Shown: piece after piece, positions 24,001 through 36,000 of the stretch
Position numbering within the stretch: position 1 is the stretch's first letter
How the letters are laid out: each line of letters begins with the position of its first letter
Source: Arbacia lixula
Taxonomy: Eukaryota; Echinodermata; Echinoidea; Arbacioida; Arbaciidae
Assembly (NCBI GenBank): GCA_963669155.1
Contig: OZ022576.1
Coordinates: 279,501 to 343,500 of the forward strand
DNA length: 64,000 bases
Direction of reading: 5' to 3'
Notes under the pieces: generated by a model
The model's input: the letters and a program-made list of their open reading frames with translations, nothing else
Told to the model about the DNA's origin: nothing
Database searches by the model: none
Position numbers and translations under genes: made by a program

Positions 24001-27000
24001 GCAGATCATTTTGAGAGATTTTATTTTGATTAAATGTTGCACCACGCATACACATAATCTAATAATTTCCTCTCTGAATTGCAGGCCTAAGCTTCATAGC
24101 ACAACGTGTGTGCACGTACAAAACTATGATGTCTTATGCTGGGGCCTAGCTGCATTGTCAAAGCATGTCTGGAATACACCTGTCTCTTACCATCACAGTG
24201 ACCTGCATGACATGGTATCCATGGCAATGACCCATGCTCTGACTCCCCTTTGGTGTGTGTCTGGTCTGATCTACACAGGGCCTGAATCACAAGACTAATT
24301 AGCCTCTGGATGGCAGCACTGTCTCACACAAGCAAGAAAACACAAATCACATTGAAGCATGTCAAACAGAACATATAACACTGATATCAACGGTGTCTTT
24401 CCTTTTGCAAAGTGCTAGAAATATTAAATGGAAGGATGAGATTTTCTCAGTTTTTCTTACAAACATTTGTCTCTTACATGTTCAAGATTTAAAAACAGGT
24501 AAGAAAAGTAATCAATAACAAAAGCAAACTGGTAATTTCTTTCATCAGAGCTGCTCCCAACGAGAATCATACTTGATGTAAAATGTTAATGGACCATACT
24601 CTACAGCAAGATCAATACATGCATTTATTTCAGTGATTTTATACAAGCTTGCTCAACTTTACTCTCTGTCTGAGACAGCAAGGCACATCATTAGATTAAT
24701 TTTCCAAAGATGCCTAATTATGATACATGCATTTATCTTTGTACACTGGGCCATGAACCTGTCTGTGCTGAATTATTTTTAGGAGGGATCAGGAACAGTA
24801 AATGAAATGGACTGGCTCAATTTAACTTTTCACTGCATTATTTTGAGGGAAAATGTTTCACAGCAAAGTTGTAGAGAATTTCACAAGCTTTCAGACTGTA
24901 TCATATTTTTTAGAAAATAATGATCAGAAATTAGGTAAAAATTTACTAATTTCACACATAAAGGATATGCAAAGCATACTGCTTGATAAAGTACATGTCT
25001 CTGTATTAAAATTACACTCTATTCTTATAGAATACATTAACTTTACAATGATACCAAGCATATACCATGCTCATAAAGAAAATGACTAAACAAGGAGAAA
25101 AAAAGAAGAGATGATCAGGGTCAAGAAGATTTTTTTATTGCAGATAGGGTTAATCACACTCAAAAAGTTCAGTAAGCATCTCAACGATTTGGAGACTAAT
25201 TGGTAACCTGTTCGAGACAGAATCTCTCTGCAAGGTCTCCTCACAAATTACATAGAGCAATGAGATTGAAAGAACCCACTTTCACCTCACTTTCCTAATG
25301 GCCAAATTATCTCAGTGGCACTGGAACCAAAATCATCGTGGATGTTAAATAAGCAATTTTCATAGTATATCCACAACTTTCCCCCTGACTTTCTAGTGAC
25401 GCATTCTTCTTTTAACGCTGTACTTACAGTTGTCCTCAAAATTATTCATACCCCATTGAAAATAACAGTCTTTGTTAGATTCTTCCTTTGTAAAAGCTAT
25501 TATGTTGGTACTTCCTGTGTATCTTTTGTCTACTTGTTGCTATGCACAAATCCACATATGAGTTGGCTAAACTTCATTTGCATAATAATAGATAAGTCCA
25601 AAAGTTATTTTTCCCTCATGTTCAGAATTATTCATACCCCTGACAATACCTCAACAAAAATGTTCTTTCTTCATAGTATCCATTGTTTTCCTTTCCTGAG
25701 AATGTGTTAATCTTTGTCCTATAGTTATTTCAAGATGTTCCAATGGATTAAATACCTTTTTTGTTGACCAAATGTTAAACTATTGTCAAACACATAGCAT
25801 CTTTCCATAAGACTTTAAATAGAGGAAACGTGTTCTGGTCATTCTCAGTTTCTGATCATCATGGCCAAGAAGAAGGAGCTCAGTGAGGACCTACGGCAAC
25901 GTCTTGTGCGTGCCCACATTGAAGGAAAGGGTTATAAGGCCATTTCGAAGCAATATGATGTCCCTGTGGCAACCGTGCAGAGCATTATCAACAAGCACAA
26001 GAAGTTCAATACTGTTAAAAACCTCTGTGGGCGTGGCAGGAAGAGAAAGGTGTCCCCCAAACTTGCCAGGAAAATCTGCCGAGAGGTCAACAACAACCCC
26101 CGGACCACAACCAAGGCCCTACTTCGAACGCTTGACCAGGCAGGGACGAAGGTGTCACGGTCCACTATTGAGCGAGTCTTGCACAGAGGAGGTCTCCATG
26201 GACGTAGGCCTCGGAAGACCCCGCTGCTCAGGAAGAAGCATCTGGAGGCTCGCCTAGCCTTTGCTAAAGGTCATCTAAAGCAAGATTCCAGCTTTTGGTC
26301 ACCCATCCTGTGGTCTGATGAGACAAAGTTGGAGTTATTTGGCCATATGGATGTTGAATACGTCTGGAGGAAAAAAGGAGAAGCATACACTCCAAAGAAC
26401 ACTGTCAAGCATGGTGGTGGAAACATAATGCTATGGGGATGCTTCTCTTCCAGTGGCACAGGCAACCTCATCAAGGTCCAAGGAATCATGAGAAAGGAGG
26501 ATTACATCACGATCCTTGATGAAAACGTGAAGGAATCCGCTGAGAAACTCCAGCTTGGCCCTAATTGGAAGTACCAGCAGGACAATGATCCAAAACATAC
26601 CGCCAAGGTAGTGAAGAAATGGTTCAAGGACAATGATGTCAACGTCCTCGAATGGCCAAGTCAGAGTCCTGACCTGAATCCAATTGAGAACTTGTGGCGA
26701 GACTTGAAGACCAGAGTGTTGGCTAGGAAACCGACCAACCTGTCCCAGCTTGAGGCTTTTGCCAAGGAAGAGTGGGCCAACATCCCCCAGAAGACATGCA
26801 GGAAGCTTGTGGACACGTACAAGAACCGTCTAGAAGCAGTCATAAGAAACAAAGGCTATGCTATTGACTATTAAAGAAAGACATTGGACTCAGTAAACCT
26901 AGGGTATGAATAATTTTGAACATGGCATTTTTTGAAAATCCATGAATAAAATACCCCTGAAATGATAAATTTCTTGAATTGTGTATTGTTGTTTTTCTTT

Positions 27001-30000
27001 CACATGTTGGTCACATATAACTGATATACACACTTGACAAAATGCATTCATTTCATCACAAAAATAAACAAGGCATTAGCAATATTGTGTCTCGCCCACT
27101 TGCGAAAATAACCAGAAATATCGCGATCTCCGTTGCTACGCAAAAGAATTGTATCCCTCACACAATTCTGTGCACAAGTTAGGAAGCCTTCACCAAGAGT
27201 CTTGCAAGTAAACTTTAATGTATGACCTCAAATGACCTTTGACCTTATCATGTGACCTCTTACAGCACAATAACATGCAGGTGCCCCCAGTGCATCCATC
27301 ATCCAAGTTTGATTGCCATTGTAGCAACATGTGATGAGTTATGTGTGATAAGAGAGTCTTGCAAGTAAACTTTAACGTATGACCTCAAATGACCTTTGAC
27401 CTTATCCTGTGACCTCCACCGGTACCATAACATGAAGGTACCCCCAGTGCATCTATGACCCAAGTTAGGTTGTAATCCAAGCAACCTATGTGAAGTTATT
27501 TGTCAAAAGAGAGTCTTGCAGGTAAACTTTAACGTATGACCTCAAATGACCTTTGACCTTATCTTTTGACCTCCAACGGCACCATAACATGAAGGTACCC
27601 CCAGTGCATCTATGACCCAAGTTAGGTTGTAATCCAAGCAACCCATGTGAAGTTATTTGTCAAAAGAGAGTCTTGCAGGTAAACTTTAACGTATGACCTC
27701 AAATGACCTTTGACCTTATCCTGTGACCTCCAACTGTACCATAACATGAAGGTACCCCCAGTGCATCTATGACCCAAGTTAGGTTGTAATCCAAGCAACC
27801 CATGTGAAGTTATTTGTCGAAAGAGAGTCTTGCAGGTAAACTTTAACGTATGACCTCAAATGACCTTTGACCTTATCCTGTGACCTCCAACGGTACCATA
27901 ACATGAAGGTACCCCCAGTGCATCTATGACCCAAGTTAGGTTGTAATCCAAGCAACCTATGTGAAGTTATTTGTCAAAAGAGAGTCTTCCAGGTAAACTT
28001 TAACGTATGACCTCAAATGACCTTTGACCTTATCCTGTGACCTCCAACGGTACCATAACATGAAGGTACCCCCAGTGCATCTATGACCAAAGTTAGGTTG
28101 TAATCCAAGCAACCTATGTGAAGTTATTTGTCAAAAGAGAGTCTTGCAGGTAAACTTTAACATTTGTGACGGACGACGTACGGACGACGGACGACGGACG
28201 GACGACGGACGGACGCCATTTGGATCCCTTAGTCTCGCCTTCACCTCCGGTGGGCGAGACAAAAATCATAAAAATTAACAAGGGTATGAATAATTTTGAG
28301 GACAACTGTAAGACCTACTGGTTCACTAATTAATTTCATTTTTTTATTAATGTAATACTATTAATGTAAGAATGTAAGACATATACCTTTTGTAAATTCT
28401 GTAAATTATAACGTAAAGCGCATTCTGAACCTTTATGGCCATAATGCGCTATACAAGCTTCAATTATTATCATTATATTCACATGCATTTTGTGATTCAG
28501 TTTCAATGGATGGAATGCACCCAGAATCCATTAGTTGTTGCTACTCCGACAAACCTCGGACAAGCTTTGGGGTTACTATTAGTAACAAATTGTTTGAACA
28601 ACATGAACATTTGCATACAAATCGAGAATGGGCTATTGGCTTGGAGTCTCCACGACTTTTCTGCAATGTCTCCCGGAGTTACAGAAAATTCACACATGTC
28701 GATTTTGGGAGAGAGTCATTCCAGTCTCAAGCAGGTCTCGCAGGTCACCATGACATCTCCCAAAACGATTTCTCAATTGCGGCAAGCCCACCTCTTGCTA
28801 CTTCTGGACAATTTGGCTGTCATCTTGACATAAAGAGGTATATAAGGTTGAACACATTTGGTGAGAGTGCAAGCCATTTGTTTTGTGTCCAGAGTCGCTA
28901 ATTCATTGTGGTAGTCTTCTCCAGTGAGACAGGACCTTTAGATGAAGCTTCCCAGCTCCCTACATACCATTCAGCCAGTCAGATAGGACCTTTAGATGAA
29001 GCTTCCCAGCTCCCTACATACCATTCAGCCAGTCAGATAGGACCTTTAGATGAAGCTTCCCAGCTCCCTACCTACCATTCAGCCAGTCAGATAGGACCTT
29101 TAGATGAAGCTTCCCAGCTCCCTACATACCATTCAGCTAGTCAGATAGGACCTTTAGATGAAGCTTGCTAGCTCCCTACAAACCATTCAGCCAGTCAGAT
29201 AGGACCTTTAGATGAAAGTTTCCCCATGCCCTTCTTACCATTCAGCCAGTTGTGTTGGTTGGCAGAGGCTCTCAGGCCAGGAGGGCATGGTCCCTGTTCC
29301 TCCGAACCAGTCCTGGATAGCCTCTCTGACATGCTGCTGCTCCTGCTCAGTGGGCAGAGACTTCTCAGAGCCAGGATACACCAGCTCACCGTCCTAAAGG
29401 AGCAAAAAAGCAACATTTTCAGTCACTTTCTCCCTCTGAAGTCATGTGAGGAGAGCACCTGGTTGGCAGTTCCACCATGAGCAGGCATTCTGCATGCCTC
29501 AAATTATTAGTCATGTTGGGGCATGTTTTCAACGCTTATTTTTATCACTGTGGAATTAGCAAAGGAATTTAGCAAGGCAGTAAAAGCTATCTTACTTATT
29601 AGATGGATCTACCACTACAGCTCCCTCCATCATGTTACATTTCCTGAATGTCATATCAAATTCCAGAAATGGGAATTTGAGCAGAAAAAAACTTGCAAAA
29701 ACCAGTGTCTGGCCTGACAATGCTCTTTGCACTTATTGTAAGTTAACCCTGGTCTATTGAGTAATACACCTTTTTACAAAACTCAAAGTTGCTTCCATTT
29801 TGTCTCAACAAGAACGGTATGTCATGACCTAATCAACTTTATTACAACTGGAACACGTAAACAAGTTCTACCCTACAAAATAAAGAATGATACGATAATG
29901 TTTACATGTTAAAGTTAAAAGGTTTCTATACAAAGAGTGATAAGGAACATCAATAAGTGTAGTTAATAATTTCAAAACCTGATACAAATTACAAGATCCA

Positions 30001-33000
30001 AAAGAACACTTTTTTTTTCTCTTCCTTTTCTGCATAACATTTTGAGAAATAATAATAACATAAGAAGTTATAGCCCTGGACATGCCACACCCTCCATGCA
30101 CTGCAGATGGATGTGCCAACCTACCGTATAAAGAGTTCATGGTTGTGGGCTTGATATATTTCAGTTATTCATCATTATTTAATTTGGTATTTAAAACAAA
30201 TAGGTCCTGCTCTGATATTCTGGATAGGGTTTAACAATAGGCCTGTAGTAATCTCAAAACAATGCCAATAATCCTTGGCCTGCGGCCTCGTAATGTTAGT
30301 ATTGTTTTGAGATCACAAAGTGCCTGTAGTGTTAACCATGTACGTTACAGCAGTCTCTATAATGTTTTTTTTTTAGATCTACAAAGCTTAATGACATAGT
30401 AGACACAAAGGTCGCACTTACAAAGGTCACAGTGGCAGTTTATAAGCAGTTAAATGACATACCTTAAAGACACAGAGATTGTTTATAAGTAGCTAAATGA
30501 CATACCTTAAAGACACAGAGATTGTTTATAAGCAGCTAAATGACATATCTTAAAGACACAGAGATTGTTTATAAGCAGCTAAATGACATACCTTAAAGAC
30601 ACACAGATTGTTTATAAGCAGCTAAATGACATACCTTAAAGACACACAGATTGTTTATAAGCAGCTAAGTGACATACCTTAAAGACACAGAGATTGTTTA
30701 TAAGCAGCTAAGTGACATACCTTAAAGACACAGAGATTGTTTATAAGCAGCTAAGTGACATATCTTAAAGACACAGAGATTGTATATAAGCAGCAAAGTG
30801 ACATACCTTAAAGACACAGATATTGTTTATAAGCAGCTAAATGACATACCTTAAAGACACACAGATTGTTTATAAGCAGCTAAGTGACATATCTTAAAGA
30901 CACAGAGATTGTATATAAGCAGCAAAGTGACATACCTTAAAGACACAGAGATTGTTTATAAGCAGCTAAATGACATACCTTAAAGACACAGAGATTATCT
31001 CTACGCAGCTAAATGACATACCTTAAAGACACAGAGATTGTTTTGTGGTGTGGAAAACAGACACTGCAAGGCATGCCTCATATTCTTGTGGTTTCTAAAC
31101 ACAGAAAAAGTCACAAATAGTCTTTTAGATTCAATCATGTATAGAAATACATGTAGAACCAAGAAAGAAACAAAAAAAGTTCACACAAGAAAATCGTATA
31201 AGAATGTATTTAAGGACAGCTTACTCTCGATATAACGAGGTCGTCAGGACCAGGGCTTTTTCCTCGTTATGACGAAACCTCGTTATATCCAAACAGAATA
31301 AAAACAATAATACACATTGAAATATGTGTGCTTGTGTGTTCTTTGTGTTTTACTATGTTTTGATATCCATAGCCGTCTTGGAAACATGCATTATCAAACT
31401 GAAAAAGGGGGGTTGGAAACGTGTGTTTTCAAACTGAAAAAGGGATTGGAAACATGCATTTTCAAACTGAAATGGGGGTTCATTTTTGCTCAACACATCA
31501 TCTGACCTTGATATATTTTTGCCGTTTTAATAGCTAATTGCATTCAATAAATATAGACCATTCCCAATACGATGGGTGTTATTTTGCAGTAAATATACTG
31601 GTCAAAATAAATTTTTATCGTAATCTTCTGGACAAGAAAACATGCGGTTTAGTTGTTTGGGACAAACAAGAGAACGGGCGGCGCAACGGGCCAAACGGCA
31701 GGGAAATGTATGAGGGGAAGGTGGATTTAGCTTGAGCGCATTGCTCGTCCGATAGGCTTGCGACGACGTAGCAACACCGTTATAAATTGGTACTCTCTTT
31801 GTGGGTCATTCCAAAATTATTATGAGGGGGTTCCATGTAGAAAATTAACACTGCCCCAGCATAATCATATTTCATTTTATATCGTGATTATGATTTCCAG
31901 CAATCTTCTAATTTAAAGAAGAATACTTTATGATCTCTTTACTTCTTTCATTGTCATATTTTAGTGTGTGAAATATACTTCATTCGTCTGAGATCACATT
32001 TGTTTTTGTCAAGAACCAAATCAATCGCTGCTCATCAGACACACCCCCAATTCAGCACGCGTTGTATCATTGATTGCCGTGATGGGATCGGAATTTGCAA
32101 AATATGTGCTTTCAATGTACGTACGCTGTGCAAAGGAGTGATGACGTACAGTGCATCAGAAAATGTGCACATACTCGCATTGTGTGGACGTGTATTACGA
32201 GACGTGTGTCTGGCTCCTTGCGGTGCCAGTGTTTTCACAGGTTTTCAATCTTTTGAGAAGTTTGCTTTTGACTAGCTCGCCCTCGATTGTTCCTTCCTCG
32301 TTGTAACGGTAAGCAATTGTTATGTTTTTCTTTGTCTTGGGGTCAACAGAATAAGCTTGTTATAACAAAATCTCGTGATAATCGTGCTCATTGTAAACGA
32401 CGTGGTTCACCATAGGTTTGCATGTAGAAACTTTTGGGACCGAGATTTCTCTTGTTATAACGAAACCTTGTTATATCCGTGCTCGTTGTATCTAGAGTAA
32501 GCTGTATATGTGAAAACAATATTTATGAAAAATAATGAACATATTTGCCAAATTTCAGCCCTCATTTTTTTTAAGCAAGCACACATTTACAAAATATTTT
32601 CCAAACGTAGATTGTCCATTTCTTTAATAAATCACACAATAAAACACAATCACGAAACAATGTAGCTGTATGCATCTTGTAGTGAAATTTAGATCACTCT
32701 TTTTATGAAGTAATAAATACCAGAACTAAATTTATAACAGAGGAACCATTTTGCCAAACTATAATATCTTGCAATATATCAGTCAATATCAACATACTGT
32801 TTATGGCTTACTATGGCCATCTCAAAAGCCCAACTTGTTTTTTAATATGGGAAGGGTTGTGATATATATCAAACTAGAAATAAAGCAATGCAGAAGGCAT
32901 ACCCTGTAAACAGCTTCACAGGACAGTATTTGCTAGTGTAGTCCCATGCTCCTTCTTCCTGCTGAAAGTAGGCAGAGATCAAGTATTCAACACTCCGTTT

Positions 33001-36000
33001 CAATATGCACTTGCATTTACATGAAAGGGCATCATTTTAAAAATGCTTTCAAGTACCAGATAATATTTCAATATGCAGGAATTATTTTGAATGATGAGGG
33101 GTGGGGGAGTGTCTATTGTTGGGGAAAGGGGGTTCACTTTGCCCCCCCCCCCCCATCCCCACCCCCCGTTGTACAAAATCTACAACATTGTGAAACACCT
33201 TTTCATGACTTTTCCGTTTAAAGTATCTCGCAACAATTGTGACCAAGTTTGAAAAATCAGACACTCCGTTCAGAGATTACACAACATTATGTAATCGCAT
33301 GTCAGACCAAAATCAGCCCAAAAAGTGAGATTTTGCATAGGTTTGTGTAAAAAATACTGTTTTTCCTATACTTCTCTATATCACTGTTAATTGTGTCTTC
33401 TAGGCCCTCTACAAGATCAGTGTTCATGAAACTTATCAAAATACATATCTGAAGGGAGAAAAAACATAAACAAAGCGAAAAAAATTGGAGAAAAAACAAT
33501 AGAAGACAAAATAATTGATTTGTAATTTCGATGTATTTTTTAACATGAAATTGTTGATCCAAAATAACCCAATATAATCTTGTTTCTAGCTGTGAGTGCC
33601 GATTTAAAGTTTGTGTAGTATACACTTCAAATTCCTGTGAAACCCCCAAAACTTCTTACGCAACAGGGAGGCTCATAAAAGTGTGATATATTTGATCCCT
33701 CATGAGATAGTAGATAAAGTACATCTCATATTTATTTAACTCTTTGTGCGTTCACCTGTGAACCCCCTGTGCGTTGCATTAATTTGAGTGTGCGCATATT
33801 CCAATGAACTCTTGTCGGAGTAGTAGCTTTCAAGGGCTATACCTTTTTATTAGATTGTCGTGAGGAAAAATAGTGTACATATAAAATATAGAGAATTTCA
33901 TGGGCTTTCCACTCATATGTATTTTGTCTGGCAGTTGAGGAGCTACTGTATCACAGGGCTTATACTTGTGCAGAACATTTAAAAAAAATGTCAATGTTTT
34001 CAGTAGTGCTAATGTAAATGATATGTTGGACTCTTCATTTGCTGTAAATTGCAGGGAAATTATTACAGTTATTTTGCTAAGACCATGACCTTTCTATTGA
34101 TATAAAAATCAATAAGTTTTGAAAAGAAGAAAGTTCGATGCAGGAAGTGCATAGAAAAGCCTGTATGGCCAAGAATTTGGCTTGATTAGGACTCTAGGAG
34201 CTCTTTGTGTTGTAATACAAAGAGATCACCTGCAATGCGTACATGTACACGCACCCACTAAGACCATGACCTTTCTATTGGTATCAAAATCAATAAGTTT
34301 TGAAAAGAAGAAAGTTTGATACAGGATGCTGTGCATGGAAAAGCCTGTATGGCTAAGAATTTGGCTTGGTTAGGACTCTAGGAGCTCTTTTTTTAAATAC
34401 AAAGAGATCGCCTACAATGCGTACATGAACACGCACCCACATAATAACAGTACAATAACAAGGAACTTGTGTGACATTCTTCTGTACTGTTATAGCCTAA
34501 CATGTATACACATCATTTGTTGTTGTTTTCGAAATACATGCAATCCATAATAACCCAGACTTGTGTACAGGAGAATACATTGTCAAAAAGGAAGTGCTTG
34601 TGTGTATGATGACAAGATGGAAAAATACCGAAACAAAATGATCAAAATTCTCTGAAATCTTCTATGTAACCCTATGCTGCAACGCGAACGAGCGGAAAGC
34701 CTATTACAGTGACGATCGCGAGCAATAGTACCGAACAGTGGTACGGTTCGCAGTACGCACATATTTCCATTTCCATTCACCTACGTGTGTTCTGTGCAAA
34801 ATTGCGAACGAAACGTGTCCACGGTTGTGCATTGATGCGAACGAAACGTACAAAGAGTTAAACACAAGAAAAAAAGTAAGTCCCCCCCTCCTAAGCAAAA
34901 TACCATAACTTTTTATCAAAGAGGTTTCGGGCAAAATAATTTGGCAGGATTGTTCCTTAACATATTGACTAACTTATGTGTGAAAATCACATTAATCCAA
35001 TGAGTCATGCAAATTTTAAAGGCAAAAATGTCACTTTTCAAATGTCACAAGGGTAATTTGGTGATTCTGTCATTGAATTTTTGATGTCTTTGAATTCCAT
35101 TTCTGGTGTATAATTTATGTCCTTTCAATGTTTATCATCCTTCTCCCGATGCACTAACACCTATCCCGACACTCAACCCATTGTTCTGGTTGAGTGAGCG
35201 CTTAACAAATACTCATCCTCTTGAGTTTGAAACTTTTAAGAACCCTTTATTTTGGTGAAAAAAGAAAACTCTGGATATTTTGACAAAGATGTAACATGAC
35301 CTGTTATGTAAACATAAGAAGTCATTTTCGTGCCATGGTTGAGTAAAAAAAAACTTTAAAAATCACACAATAAATGCCAAAATGTATTGTTAAAACGGCA
35401 CAAACAATTACCCTAGTGACTTTTGAAAAGTGACATTTTTGCCTTTAAAATTTGCCCACTAATGCATGACTAATTGGATTAATGTGATTTTCACACAGAA
35501 GTTAGTCGATAAGTTAAGGAACAATCCTGCCAAATTATTTAGCCCAAAACCTCTCCCATAAGAAGTTAAGCTATTTTGCTTAGGGGGGGGGGGGGGGCGT
35601 ATTCTTTTTGTTGTGTTTAGTACACATATCTTCACAGATTCAGCCTTACAGACCATTTTATGAGTGCCTATAAACTCATGGCAAATGAATTTCTGAATAA
35701 ATGTGGCTGTATAAATATGCAGGAGAGTGCATAGACAGTATCTGTGTCTTAATCTTGTATGTGGCCAGGGGCAAAATAAGCACAACAATTGAAAAGTAAA
35801 CAGCATATACAGCCATCTGAGCACTAATTCTTACCTTGAGTGCTTGGTGCATGCAGAAATAACACACACGCTCCTGCCTCCCATTCATTACAGATCCCAA
35901 GGAACTAGAACAAATGAAACCTAGTTTGGGCTTACAAAAAGAGAAGATTATAAAAATCAATTTATTGACATCCTTTTGAAAGAAATAAAATATTCTTACA

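Larger units (their letters stand above)
25437..28308 (+). mobile_element. Tc1-like transposon, full length with nested insertion
   Basis: Outer 27-bp terminal inverted repeats (25437-25463 and 28282-28308; CAGTTGTCCTCAAAATTATT) are identical and flanked by TA on both sides, the Tc1/mariner target. Inner copies of the motif lie at about 25625 and 26903, an IR/DR arrangement like Sleeping Beauty-type elements. The transposase frame is intact. A 1.18-kb element (27086-28261) sits between the right inner and outer repeats; without it the transposon would be about 1.7 kb, the usual size. Confidence 0.93.

Noticed and set aside
24853..25089. 78-codon + frame
   Set aside because: AT-rich intron sequence; no recognisable motif, and length is within chance expectation.
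28435..28901. Two overlapping + frames of about 130 codons
   Set aside because: They overlap in different frames, lack domain features and lie in an intron of the opposite-strand gene; the region starts with GCGCTATACAAGC, which looks like a dispersed repeat tail.
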